The notes under the pieces: model-generated
What the model saw: only the letters and a program-made list of their open reading frames with translations
What the model was told of the DNA's origin: nothing
The model's database searches: none
Position numbers and translations under genes: made by a program
Assembly: GCF_034927245.1 (NCBI RefSeq)
Contig: NZ_JAYFQK010000031.1
Coordinates: 1-47,103, forward strand
Length of the DNA stretch: 47,103 bases
Reading direction: 5' to 3'
Origin: Desulfitobacterium_A sp034927245
GTDB taxonomy: Bacteria > Bacillota > Desulfitobacteriia > Desulfitobacteriales > Desulfitobacteriaceae
Part shown: positions 17,924 through 26,685 of the stretch, piece after piece
Position numbering within the stretch: the first letter of the stretch is position 1
How the letters are laid out: each line of letters begins with the position of its first letter

Positions 17924-18409
17924 TCAAGGCAGTTGGTATACTTTATTCCTTCCGGCCATCGCCATTCTCTCTGCTGCAAGCTGGCGTTTGGACAAGCCTT
18001 CGACCTGGGGTTCTATAAATTGCAGTGCCCCAGTTGGGCAAATTGTTACGCAATACGGGTTTCCAGAACAAAGATCACAACTTACCGCGACTTCACGATC
18101 CGTGTCTAACACAGCTGCCCCGAATGGGCACATGGCAATACATGCTTCACATCCAATGCAAGCCGATTCGTTCCGCTCAGTAAGCCCTTTTTTCGTCTTA
18201 GAAATAGCCTCCATAAGACAGGCCGTTTTACAAATCGGCTCCTCACAATGGTTGCAGGTCTGTACAAGATTCTCACTTCCCGAGAGATGAAAGACTTGTA
18301 TTCTTGAGGATCTTAAACCACTACGGTCATTTTTCCTAAGATGACAACCCATTTGGCACAGTTGACACCCATTGCATAAATCCTGATTTACGACAATTAC
18401 TTTTTCCAT
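17924..18409 (-). CDS. HycB-like polyferredoxin (4Fe-4S)
   Basis: A 161-residue soluble protein has several cysteine clusters: CNGCQLCQMGC, CNHCEEPICKTAC, CIGCEACIAMCP and CDLCSGNPYCVTICP. This is room for about four [4Fe-4S] centres, as in HycB/AorB/DmsB-type electron-transfer subunits. It lies directly upstream of the AOR-like gene, the usual place for an AOR ferredoxin partner. No signal peptide is present, so it acts in the cytoplasm. Confidence 0.87.
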   Translation of the reverse strand: MEKVIVVNQDLCNGCQLCQMGCHLRKNDRSGLRSSRIQVFHLSGSENLVQTCNHCEEPICKTACLMEAISKTKKGLTERNESACIGCEACIAMCPFGAAVLDTDREVAVSCDLCSGNPYCVTICPTGALQFIEPQVEGLSKRQLAAERMAMAGRNKVYQLP

Positions 18410-18475
18410 AACCTCACCTCACAAGGCGGTAAAGGCTGGTTTACAACCAGCCTCCCCTTGATCCTATACTCTGAC

Positions 18476-19006
18476 TTAACGTCCTAAAATACCATTACCA
18501 AACAATTGGTTTCTGCTCGAAGTCGCATAACGTTCTCGAATAGCCTTAGATATCTCATCAACGGTTCCCACCATAATCGCTTCCGCTTGACATGCTTTTT
18601 GGCAAGCTGTTTCCGTCAATCCATCATCAAACCGGTGAACACAGAGCGTGCACTTTTCCATTTTATTGTCCGGGCCGAATTGGGGTACCCCAAACTGGCA
18701 AGCCCAGAGGCATTGGCGGCAGCCAATGCATTTTTCTTTATCGACAAGGACGATGCCATCCACCGTCCGTTTACTAATCGCACCCGTAGGACAAGCTTTT
18801 AAACAGGCTGGATCACCACAGTGCAGGCACGGCATGGGTAAAAACATGGTTTTGTCTACTCCGTCTTGTGTAACCTCTACTTCTGTAACCATGGTCCACC
18901 GTGGCCCCGCTGGTACACCATTCTCCAGTTTACAAGCCGTCTCACAGGCGCGGCAGTTCATACACCGCCTAGTATCTACATACAATGTTTTCTGCCGACT
19001 GGTCAT
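18476..19006 (-). CDS. DmsB-like 4Fe-4S electron-transfer subunit of the molybdo-enzyme
   Basis: The 176-residue protein carries four cysteine groups (CMNCRACETAC; CLHCGDPACLKACP; CIGCRQCLWAC; CTLCVHRFDDGLTETACQKAC), the pattern of the beta subunit of the DMSO reductase family. Such subunits pass electrons between the Mo/W subunit and outside partners. It starts 12 nt after the molybdo-enzyme gene ends. No membrane anchor (DmsC/NrfD-like) gene follows, so the complex is probably soluble. Confidence 0.9.
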   Translation of the reverse strand: MTSRQKTLYVDTRRCMNCRACETACKLENGVPAGPRWTMVTEVEVTQDGVDKTMFLPMPCLHCGDPACLKACPTGAISKRTVDGIVLVDKEKCIGCRQCLWACQFGVPQFGPDNKMEKCTLCVHRFDDGLTETACQKACQAEAIMVGTVDEISKAIRERYATSSRNQLFGNGILGR

Positions 19007-19017
19007 GGTCTTCCCTC

Positions 19018-21231
19018 CTACATTTTCTCGATTTGAACCAAGGTATTAAAATATGCTGTTGTATTTCCATCAAGGAGCGGATGATACTCTTCCATAATTC
19101 CTGCTCCTACATCACGCGGTCCACCAATACTTCGGGAAGAAAGAACATTGACATTGGCCCCTAATTTGACCCACATTCCGCTGGAAAGTTCCGCCGTTCC
19201 TGATTTGACCCGGATCGAAGGCTTCGCGTAAATTCCTTTTAATTCACCGCGATCATTGAATACTCTAACTTTGTCCCCTTCTTTAACGCCCGCTTTAGCC
19301 GCATCTTCCCGACTAATATAAATTTTCGCCGGACCCTCAATTTCCCGGATCCAGGGCAAGTTATAATATTGAGAGTGCGTCCGGAAAGCCGGATGCTGGG
19401 AAATCAATGTAAGCGGATATTTCTTATACAATTCCGGTGTACTCAATGGGCTTTCTTCCGGCTCTAAATGATAAGGAACTGCTTTAAAGTCACCGGGGAA
19501 CTTCTTGCCCCGTTCCTCCATACCAATGGAATAAAGTTCAATTTTCCCGCTTGGTGTCGCGAATTTCAAATCGGCATACGGAACGCGTGGGCACCAATTT
19601 TCCGGAAGACGCAGGGGACCCTTAGGAGAAACAGCTTCATCAACATTACAGTTTTCACCGATCAGCGTCTTAATGTAATCAAGGCCTGTTGTTTCTTTAG
19701 GGAAGTATTCCTCCCAACCCATGCGCCGGCCTAATTCGGCCCAAATCTCAATGTCAGGTACTGCTTCATAGTAGGGTTGACAAACCGGAACAAGCACCTG
19801 CAAGTAATGATGCCAATAAGACGGATGCAATCCGTATTGCTCTAAATAGTGGCAGCCTGGCAATACAACGTCAGCCCAATCCGTATCGTCCGTCATAAAT
19901 TGCTCGATTGTCACAAAGAGGTCTAACGTTTTTAAGGCTTCAAGCGTGTAGGCGACCTCTGGCTGCTGAGAAACTAAACCACCGCGATATGAAATAACAC
20001 CCTTGATCGGTTTGCCCTGTGCAGCTGCTTCCTGAATGGCCGTGGCAAACGTCGCAATATTAATCAGCCTTGTTTTCGGAATATCAGCTCCTTCGGGATT
20101 CATCACTTTTCCGGCCTGCATAAAACCGGGAAGTGCGGGAAAGCCCATCTGGTCGATATAATTGTAGTTGCCTGTTTCCTTGCCAATGTGCCCGCATATG
20201 GCAGCTAAGCAAGCATAGGCACGTTGTGCCTGATGTCCGTTTGAATATCGTTGATGACCGTAGCCGCACTCTGTCTGCGTATTCAAGGTAGCATACCACT
20301 GGGCAGCTTGAATAATTTTTTCAGCTTCAATCCCAGTCAGTTCTGCCGCCTTCTCAACCGGCATGGTTTTTACTTCTTCCAGTAAATCCTCGAAACCATG
20401 CGTGTATTTCGCGATGAATTCCTTATTGTGCATGTCATGACTAATAATATAGTTCATCATTCCTAAGGCCAGGACAACGTCTGTCCCCGGGCGAGGCTGC
20501 AAATGCAAGTCTGCTTTCGAGGCAACGGCAGTCACATAAGGATCAACAACAACCAACTTCGCGCCGCGCTCCATCGCTTTATATAGGAAAGGATAAATAT
20601 GAGGGTTAGTAAAGGATGGGTTTCTGCCCACTAAGAAAATCATTTCTGTTTTTTCAGACCATACTTCGGGCATCATCGTATGTTGATCACCTACAGAATA
20701 GTAGGAACCGGCAGCCCCACTTAGAAGGCAGAAACTTCCAACGAGTTTGGATGCTCCGAAGAGATTCAAGAAACGTCCGCTAACGGTCTTAGCCATATGC
20801 TCCCGGTTTCCGGAATAACAGTATTCCGAAAAGGCCTCACCACCGTAGCGGCTGCGAATATCTTTTAACTTGTCAACAATATAGTCCAGGGCCTCATCCC
20901 ATGTCGCACGACGGAATTTTCCTTCTCCTCTTTCACCGACACGGATTAACGGGTATTTAACTCGATCCGGACTATTAATTTTCTGGACATTGGCATATCC
21001 TTTTACGCACAAATGTCCTCTTGTAATCGGATGATCTGGATCGCCTTCCAGCTTAATGACTTTTTCATCCTTAATATATGCCAGTACACCGCAAGTATCA
21101 TAGCAATTGTGAGGACAAGCCGTCTTAACGACCCTATCGGCAATAACCTTTTTGCCGCCAACCCAGACAGGGACATTTCGCGCAACGGCATATTTATTCA
21201 GGTCTTCGTGTAAGCGCGTGAAATTTGCCAT
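19018..21231 (-). CDS. Molybdopterin (bis-MGD) oxidoreductase, catalytic subunit
   Basis: A 737-residue member of the DMSO reductase family. The N-terminal cluster motif is CxxxCxxxC (C39, C43, C47) with C75 as fourth ligand. The metal-ligand region reads VGSFCLLSGAAGS, which places Cys at about 168 at the ligand position, similar to the Cys ligand region I recall from acetylene hydratase. Length is also close to that enzyme, but function cannot be transferred. There is no Tat signal, so it is cytoplasmic. The C-terminal domain has the usual pterin-dinucleotide segment (LTLISQHPAFRTHSQYYNLPW, in part). It heads a subunit pair with the DmsB-like protein; the substrate is unknown. Confidence 0.88.
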   Translation of the reverse strand: MANFTRLHEDLNKYAVARNVPVWVGGKKVIADRVVKTACPHNCYDTCGVLAYIKDEKVIKLEGDPDHPITRGHLCVKGYANVQKINSPDRVKYPLIRVGERGEGKFRRATWDEALDYIVDKLKDIRSRYGGEAFSEYCYSGNREHMAKTVSGRFLNLFGASKLVGSFCLLSGAAGSYYSVGDQHTMMPEVWSEKTEMIFLVGRNPSFTNPHIYPFLYKAMERGAKLVVVDPYVTAVASKADLHLQPRPGTDVVLALGMMNYIISHDMHNKEFIAKYTHGFEDLLEEVKTMPVEKAAELTGIEAEKIIQAAQWYATLNTQTECGYGHQRYSNGHQAQRAYACLAAICGHIGKETGNYNYIDQMGFPALPGFMQAGKVMNPEGADIPKTRLINIATFATAIQEAAAQGKPIKGVISYRGGLVSQQPEVAYTLEALKTLDLFVTIEQFMTDDTDWADVVLPGCHYLEQYGLHPSYWHHYLQVLVPVCQPYYEAVPDIEIWAELGRRMGWEEYFPKETTGLDYIKTLIGENCNVDEAVSPKGPLRLPENWCPRVPYADLKFATPSGKIELYSIGMEERGKKFPGDFKAVPYHLEPEESPLSTPELYKKYPLTLISQHPAFRTHSQYYNLPWIREIEGPAKIYISREDAAKAGVKEGDKVRVFNDRGELKGIYAKPSIRVKSGTAELSSGMWVKLGANVNVLSSRSIGGPRDVGAGIMEEYHPLLDGNTTAYFNTLVQIEKM

Positions 21232-21280
21232 AGCCTTACAATACCTCCCATCATGATCTCTATGTTACGAAGGACTATCT

Positions 21281-21787
21281 CTAAAGGACATTTTTTAAAG
21301 CATCATGCTCCTTGATCATTGACTGTCGGCATTTTTCACAAAGTCCGAACAGTTTGTTTCTCACCTCCTTCTCAGTCCATGAAGTATGCATCAAGCAATC
21401 ATGTCTGCAGCAATGTTTAAGTCCTACAAGATGTCCGATTTCGTGACATGCTTCTTTCGCCAATTCTTCGATTGTCCCTAATCGGGCATTTGAAACAACC
21501 GCTTTTTTATAACCGGCAGCCCCAAACAAATAGGGGTGCCAAGAATCACCAATATCACCGTTGATTAGCCAAATTATAAAATCGTAATCATCAGGAATGA
21601 CTAAGTTTTCTAATAGAAAATGAATATCATATTGACCCCGATAGCTATCCCATGCGGTAAGAGGTACCTCTAATGGTCCAGCAAGATGGGCCTCCAACAA
21701 AGGAAAGTTAGCCATGATGTGATGCGCGATGACACTTGCCGCTGGGGATAGCCCAGATATATAATAAATACCAAATTTTGTTTTCAT
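21281..21787 (-). CDS. amzA: Archaemetzincin-like zinc metalloprotease
   Basis: The 168-residue protein contains the archaemetzincin signature: HEIGHLVGLKH (residues 115-125; zinc His and catalytic E116), followed by C126, C131, M133 and a final CEKC (150-153). The family motif is HExxHxxGxxHCx4CxMx17CxxC; the last gap here is 16 residues. Archaemetzincins are mostly archaeal, with scattered bacterial members; natural substrates are largely unknown. It lies between the transporter and molybdo-enzyme genes in the same operon, so it is probably co-expressed. A maturation or quality-control role is possible but unproven. Confidence 0.88.
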   Translation of the reverse strand: MKTKFGIYYISGLSPAASVIAHHIMANFPLLEAHLAGPLEVPLTAWDSYRGQYDIHFLLENLVIPDDYDFIIWLINGDIGDSWHPYLFGAAGYKKAVVSNARLGTIEELAKEACHEIGHLVGLKHCCRHDCLMHTSWTEKEVRNKLFGLCEKCRQSMIKEHDALKNVL

Positions 21788-21793
21788 ATTTAT

Positions 21794-23065
21794 TTACATT
21801 TTTCCGTCTGCCATCAATTTGGCTTGTGGAACTTTACGAAGAATAAAGGCTGCAACGGGAGCAACAATAGCACCTATGCCGAGTGCGATAAAAGCGGGTG
21901 CCCAAACACGCATCTCCGTAGGATCAATCGGCCCGTTGTACGCTTGCAGGATTTTCCCAAATACAATCGGAGCAATAATGGTCATTGAATATCCGATCGC
22001 AGATTGAATACCTAAAAGGGTCGACCTCTTTTGAGGAGTGACCATATCGGTTAAGCCTGCTTTATAAATGGCGGAGTCAGAGATTACCCAAAATCCAATC
22101 CATATGCCGACCAAGACAACCGCAGTCAGTGATTTGCCAACAAGGCTGCCAATGAAAAACTCTGCAACCAAACTGCAGGTGGCACTAATGATAATTGCCT
22201 TAGTCCGTCCGATTTTATCCGCCAGCATTCCCATAAGCCAAACTGCAGGGGCACCTGCCAAGGTAATACAGGCTGCCAATAAGCCTCCCCATTTCACTGC
22301 GGCAGAGGCAGCCATCCCAGCCGCTGTTGCGTTAGCGACCATAAAGGGACCAAGCCAGCCCCAAAATGCATACAATTCCCACATATGGCCCATATATCCC
22401 GCCGTAATAATGGCCGGTCCTGCATATCCGCCTTCGGGACATTGCCGAACTCCGCCTGGGATCGAAGTTTTGATTGCGGGTGCCCCATCAAATTGCAATT
22501 TTTCAGTTGGTTTTTCATCGACTAAAAACCACACGATAAAAAAAGCAATAAAAACCGGAACAGAAGTCCATAGCATACCCGTACGCCAACCGGCAGAAGC
22601 TGCTATAGGTGCTGCTACAAAATACCCCCCGGCCGAAGCAACCGTCAAAGCTGCTGTATAAGCCCCTAATGCTCCGCCCCGTTCATGGGGAGCAAACCAG
22701 TTTGAAATCAAAGCCATACCAGGAACATAAATGGCACCCGCTGCACAACCCGTTAATAACCGCATAATCATTACCGTTGTGAGATCGTGTACGACAAAGA
22801 CAAAAGCCGTTGAAAAAATACCAGTGAATAAAGTTGCGTACAAAACAACTCGTTTCGTCCCAATCCGATCTGCGAGCCATCCTGTGAATATTACCACTAT
22901 TACATAGCCAGTCTGAAACGCTGCGATAATCATGCCGGTATCTGATGCGGTCAAATGGAATTCCTTCGAGATGTATTTTAGAACAGCTGAGAAATTGTAC
23001 CAAGGCAGATAACTGATAATCATGGCTATAACCATCCAGAGCAAAATACGAGTTTTCTTTTGCAT
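21794..23065 (-). CDS. MFS transporter, probable organic anion carrier
   Basis: A 423-residue membrane protein with about 12 hydrophobic segments and the MFS loop 2-3 motif (GWLADRIGTKRV) plus its echo GMLADKIGRTKA in the second half. Sequence style is that of anion:cation symporter or OFA-type MFS carriers of carboxylates. I prefer the ATG at 23065; a TTG at 23074 is also in frame. It is the first gene after a sigma-54 promoter and so probably imports the substrate, or a co-substrate, of the downstream redox enzymes. Confidence 0.85.
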   Translation of the reverse strand: MQKKTRILLWMVIAMIISYLPWYNFSAVLKYISKEFHLTASDTGMIIAAFQTGYVIVVIFTGWLADRIGTKRVVLYATLFTGIFSTAFVFVVHDLTTVMIMRLLTGCAAGAIYVPGMALISNWFAPHERGGALGAYTAALTVASAGGYFVAAPIAASAGWRTGMLWTSVPVFIAFFIVWFLVDEKPTEKLQFDGAPAIKTSIPGGVRQCPEGGYAGPAIITAGYMGHMWELYAFWGWLGPFMVANATAAGMAASAAVKWGGLLAACITLAGAPAVWLMGMLADKIGRTKAIIISATCSLVAEFFIGSLVGKSLTAVVLVGIWIGFWVISDSAIYKAGLTDMVTPQKRSTLLGIQSAIGYSMTIIAPIVFGKILQAYNGPIDPTEMRVWAPAFIALGIGAIVAPVAAFILRKVPQAKLMADGKM

Positions 23066-23157
23066 AAAACCCAAAATCCCCCTTTTACAAATTCCTTCCT
23101 GTTACCCTACTTGTAATGCCTCCTTTCTTAGTACTTGTACCCACAAGTATATTATTA

Positions 23158-23173
23158 TGCAATTTACATGCCA
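23158..23173 (-). promoter_or_regulatory. Sigma-54 promoter of the transporter/molybdo-enzyme operon
   Basis: On the minus strand the 16-mer is TGGCATGTAAATTGCA, an exact -24/-12 pattern (GG-N10-GC). It lies about 93 nt upstream of the transporter start and reads leftward into nine genes ending at 13061. Confidence 0.88.
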
Positions 23174-23394
23174 ATCTCATACAACGGGTTGACGTCTGTT
23201 TAAGAGCTTACTGTATTTCCGATTCCTATTTTAAAACATTTTGTGTCCTGTTTTGAGAACGATCAGTATTTATGTTTTAATTTGATACACACATTAATCG
23301 CTCAATGGCCTTTACGATCTAAAATTCACCGAAGAATTTAACTCATTGAGTATTTTACTTTGTTCAATTCTCGTTTTAAGTTAAAATGGCGCAA
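23174..23394. promoter_or_regulatory. Shared upstream region between two divergent sigma-54 promoters
   Basis: This non-coding stretch of about 220 bp lies between back-to-back sigma-54 promoters and is where a common activator should bind. It is AT-rich. I could not define a convincing repeated activator site by eye. Confidence 0.5.
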
Positions 23395-23410
23395 TGGCAC
23401 GAATCTTGCA
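23395..23410 (+). promoter_or_regulatory. Sigma-54 promoter of the HdrB-HdrC genes
   Basis: TGGCACGAATCTTGCA is an exact -24/-12 element. Transcription would begin near 23422, about 28 nt before the HdrB-like start at 23450. This rules out a start at 23360 in the longer open frame. Confidence 0.9.
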
Positions 23411-23449
23411 TTATTTTATCAGAAACTTCTTTTAGAACGGAGGATCCCT

Positions 23450-24298
23450 ATGCTGAAGAAAAAAGTGGCCATTTATCCAGGCTGTTTAATCTTATATCGC
23501 TTTCCGGAGTATGAATCATCAGCCAAACAGCTGCTTCAACTTTGTGGTTATGAAATCACTTTCCTTCCCCAGGCCCTTTGTTGCGGTTCATACCTGGAGG
23601 GAATTAATCCGAATTGGTTTAATTTCACCGCTTATAATTTGGCTCTTGCTGAGAAAGAAAATGTTTCCCTAATCACTCTTTGTGGTGGATGCACAAACAC
23701 CTTTTACCGGGTACAGCAGATGTTTCGGGAGAAACCTGAAATGTTGCATCAAGTTAACCTTAAACTTGCCGAATTTGATCTGAAGCTCACGCAAACGATT
23801 GAGGTTCAGCACTTAATTAAAGTTTTGTATGAACAACAAGCTAGCCTAAAGATGTTAAAATTACGTTCATTGAATCTTAAAGTTGCCCCCGTTTACCCCT
23901 GCCAAGTTTATCGGCCGGGTTCCATTATGCATTTTGATCATCCGTTAAAACCAAAGTCCTTATCAGCGCTTATTTCAATAACAGGAGCCACGCCAATACA
24001 CTACCCCCAAGAACATGAGTGCTGCGGATCAAGTCTCTACCTTAGCAAACCAGAAATGGCTTTTCAGATAGGCAAACAAAGAATTGAGAACTTAAAAGAA
24101 CGCGAAGCTGATGTTGCAGTAACAGCTTGCGGAAATTGTCACTTGCTGCTTCAGCGATTTCAGTCCCAATATATTTCCGGTACGCCGCTTCCTATAATTT
24201 TTTTCTCTCAACTGATTGGACTGGCTCTCGGTTTAGAACCGGCCCAGCTCCATATCACGAATCCCAGTTTAAGGAGGATGATAAAAAATGCTTTCTAA
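23450..24298 (+). CDS. HdrB-like heterodisulfide reductase subunit
   Basis: The 282-residue protein has two full CCG domains: YPGC...ALCCGS...CGGC (first half) and PCQVY...HECCGSS...CGNC (second half). In HdrB these bind the noncubane [4Fe-4S] clusters that cleave disulfides such as CoM-S-S-CoB. The ATG at 23450 follows GGAGG. It overlaps the HdrC-like gene by 11 nt. No HdrA flavin subunit is encoded nearby, so electrons must come from another partner. In this context a lipoyl disulfide is an attractive substrate (inference). Confidence 0.9.
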   Translation: MLKKKVAIYPGCLILYRFPEYESSAKQLLQLCGYEITFLPQALCCGSYLEGINPNWFNFTAYNLALAEKENVSLITLCGGCTNTFYRVQQMFREKPEMLHQVNLKLAEFDLKLTQTIEVQHLIKVLYEQQASLKMLKLRSLNLKVAPVYPCQVYRPGSIMHFDHPLKPKSLSALISITGATPIHYPQEHECCGSSLYLSKPEMAFQIGKQRIENLKEREADVAVTACGNCHLLLQRFQSQYISGTPLPIIFFSQLIGLALGLEPAQLHITNPSLRRMIKNAF

Positions 24299-24653
24299 TT
24301 GTCTAAATTGCGGCGCCTGCCAAAGTGTTTGCCCGGTACACCGGCTTGGAGAAGCGTCCTTCCCTCTGTCATGGCAAAAGTCCGGCTTAAAACCGGAAGT
24401 CTGGAATTGCACCAACTGTTGGTTATGTCAGGAAGTCTGCCCCCAAAAACTTGAGTTATGGGAAGCCAAAGCGATGACTCAGCGCCAAAACACGCCGCCC
24501 GCTCAAGTTGCGCTCAGCCTTGCTTCGCTTAATGAAATAGGGCTTTCCCTTCCCTTGACAGCAAATACTAACGAACTGCGCCAAGGGTACGGACTTGACC
24601 CAATTAGCTTTATAAATCAGACCGTGCTGCAATCACTGATCCAGACTAAATAG
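24288..24653 (+). CDS. HdrC-like 4Fe-4S protein
   Basis: A 121-residue protein with two classical cluster motifs, CLNCGACQSVCP and CTNCWLCQEVCP, in the first 55 residues and a helical tail. This is the HdrC pattern, delivering electrons to HdrB. Its start overlaps the HdrB-like stop region by 11 nt, so the two are translationally coupled. Its 3' end overlaps the convergent radical-SAM gene by 21 nt, with no space for a terminator. Confidence 0.88.
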   Translation: MLSNCLNCGACQSVCPVHRLGEASFPLSWQKSGLKPEVWNCTNCWLCQEVCPQKLELWEAKAMTQRQNTPPAQVALSLASLNEIGLSLPLTANTNELRQGYGLDPISFINQTVLQSLIQTK

Positions 24654-25619
24654 TGTGCAGCATTGACTTGTAAACTCAGCTTCGAGTTTCATCTCCCGGG
24701 CTAAGCCGATGGTATCTGGGCTCGGATAAGCAATAGCATTGACCCCGGCATTAAGCGCATATTGTTCAAGAAGCGGTCTTTGGTAACCGGCTGGCCTGGC
24801 ACATCCTAAGGAAAGATAAGCTGACGGATTCGTTAAGCGGGCAAGTGCTATGAGCCGGCCACAATCTTCAACAGACGGAGGAACAACCTTAGCCATGGGT
24901 GTACCTGCCATAGGCGTTAAAATGACAATCACAACGTACTTTGGCTGTACCAAGCTAATCATCTTAAGCGCCTCTATTTCGCCGGCGAGTTGACCGTAAT
25001 TAAGTCCAATAACAATATGAGGAGCGACCGGCAATCGATACTTTTGGCATAATTCCAACACGCGAAGGTAGTCTTGGGGCTCTTTATCAAGATGATACAC
25101 TTCTTTAATCGTTTCCTGATCACCAATTACATCAAAGAGAACCTGCTCTACTCCGGCTTCCTTCAAACCATCTATTGTCGACTCTTCGGCTAGCCCGGTA
25201 TGTACAATAACTTTTACACCCCATGAAGTGATTTCCTTAATTGCTTCGAAGAAAGGAGCAACAGGTACGGCTCCTTCTTTATTTGCGCCCCCACTCAAAA
25301 GGACCCCTTTACAACCGCTAACACGGAGATGCTTTACTGTTGCCAACAAATCACTTGGAGTAGAACAATTCAACATCGTTGCTAGCAGTTTTTTCCGACA
25401 ATGAGCACAATCCAAAGCACATTCATTTCCGGTTAGGCTAATGGTAACAAAATCCTCACGTTGATTGCGGTAATACTCATTTTCGTAGGCCTTTGCTCCC
25501 GGCGCAGAAAAGAACACCCGATCGCTGAAATACTGTCTCCTTAAACGCCAAGCCTCATTCAGTAAAACACTGGTTGGTAAGTTAAGCCATGCCTCAAAAT
25601 CAAAATTCATTGTTGCCAT
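24633..25619 (-). CDS. Radical SAM protein, LipS1/LipS2-type lipoyl synthase component (A)
   Basis: A 328-residue radical SAM protein with the cluster motif CALDCAHC (CxxxCxxC, about residues 67-74) and biotin-synthase-like features (GVLLSGGAN; LGCARPAG near the C-terminus). LipS1 and LipS2 are radical SAM enzymes, often annotated as biotin synthases, that together insert the two sulfurs to form the lipoyl group. The assignment comes from the neighbours: a GcvH-like carrier, an LplA fusion and a LipT-like flavoprotein. I cannot say which of the pair this is. It is the last gene of the gcvH operon, 33 nt after component B. Confidence 0.72.
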   Translation of the reverse strand: MATMNFDFEAWLNLPTSVLLNEAWRLRRQYFSDRVFFSAPGAKAYENEYYRNQREDFVTISLTGNECALDCAHCRKKLLATMLNCSTPSDLLATVKHLRVSGCKGVLLSGGANKEGAVPVAPFFEAIKEITSWGVKVIVHTGLAEESTIDGLKEAGVEQVLFDVIGDQETIKEVYHLDKEPQDYLRVLELCQKYRLPVAPHIVIGLNYGQLAGEIEALKMISLVQPKYVVIVILTPMAGTPMAKVVPPSVEDCGRLIALARLTNPSAYLSLGCARPAGYQRPLLEQYALNAGVNAIAYPSPDTIGLAREMKLEAEFTSQCCTLFSLDQ

Positions 25620-25652
25620 AGGTTTCTTCCTTCCGTCAGAATAACGGCCTCA

Positions 25653-26672
25653 TTAATATTCAGAAAGCTGCATTAATATATCGGCAATATCACTTGCTTC
25701 AGGTGGAAAAGGGAAGTTTCGGATGGGTTGAGAAGGTCTTTCATTCCCGTAGGGACGGTTGCAAGCGACTTTTCCATCTGCACCAGGGCAACCCGAGGTC
25801 ATAAATGCCTCACCATCTGCAATAATTTTATCTTTTGTTCTCTCGTCAATTCCAAAGTGAACAATTTGTCCATGCTCATTATACTTCATTCGTAATTCTG
25901 TTGACAGTTTATGATTGATCAGATAACGAGCCATCTGCACACGACGATAACTCCCAAGCGGAGGTTGTTTCTTGTTTTCTAATTGAGTCCCTTTTTCAGG
26001 AAAAAAGGAAAAGAGATGCGTTAGCGCCCCAAGGTCGTCCGCTCGTTGTATCGTTTTTACCATCTCTGCTTCGGACTCTCCTAAACCAACAACCAGATGA
26101 ATCCCGACTTTTTCACGACCAAAAACCCTAATCGCTTCTCCGACACTCTTCCAATACTTATCCCAACTGTGAGGACCGCCAACACCTTTTCCACGGTGCA
26201 ACTCGAATAATTTTTTTGTAGCAGTATCAATCGCAATTCCAATTCTATCCGCCCCACACTCGCGAATCAGTTCAAGATGTCCTTTATCATGAACAATGGT
26301 CGGCGTAATCAAGGCACTGACCGGATAAAGGGTTTTAGCCTTTACATCTCGGATTATTTTACAAAGATCCTCTAAAGCACGGGGATAAGTAATCATCGAA
26401 ACGCAGACTCGCTGAACTTGGCCGCTTACGTGTTGGGATCTTTGAATAATCTCCTGTAACGGGTAAGTCGGCCAAGCTACACGAATAAAGGTTTCACTCT
26501 TCACGCGGGAACGGGAAAGTCCACAATATGAACAGTTCGCCGAACATCCTTTTTCGTTCGTCAATAATAGATTCAGTGCTCTTAACTTTGCATTACGATA
26601 GAATGTACCTTCTTTTAATCCCAGAGTCATCGCTGCCGCCAAACTGGTTTGAACCCCTGCTACGTTTGCCAT
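25653..26672 (-). CDS. Radical SAM protein, LipS1/LipS2-type lipoyl synthase component (B)
   Basis: A 339-residue radical SAM protein with CSANCSYC (CxxxCxxC, about residues 43-50), a GLGESEAEMVKTIQ SAM-binding region and C-terminal cysteines (SGCPGADGKVACN) that may bind an auxiliary, sulfur-donating cluster. It differs clearly from component A, as expected for a two-protein lipoyl synthase. It is paralogous to the third radical SAM protein encoded 13 nt upstream (shared GQIVHFGI-type motif). GGGGGGAAG precedes the ATG. Confidence 0.72.
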   Translation of the reverse strand: MANVAGVQTSLAAAMTLGLKEGTFYRNAKLRALNLLLTNEKGCSANCSYCGLSRSRVKSETFIRVAWPTYPLQEIIQRSQHVSGQVQRVCVSMITYPRALEDLCKIIRDVKAKTLYPVSALITPTIVHDKGHLELIRECGADRIGIAIDTATKKLFELHRGKGVGGPHSWDKYWKSVGEAIRVFGREKVGIHLVVGLGESEAEMVKTIQRADDLGALTHLFSFFPEKGTQLENKKQPPLGSYRRVQMARYLINHKLSTELRMKYNEHGQIVHFGIDERTKDKIIADGEAFMTSGCPGADGKVACNRPYGNERPSQPIRNFPFPPEASDIADILMQLSEY

Positions 26673-26685
26673 AATCTTCCCCCCA

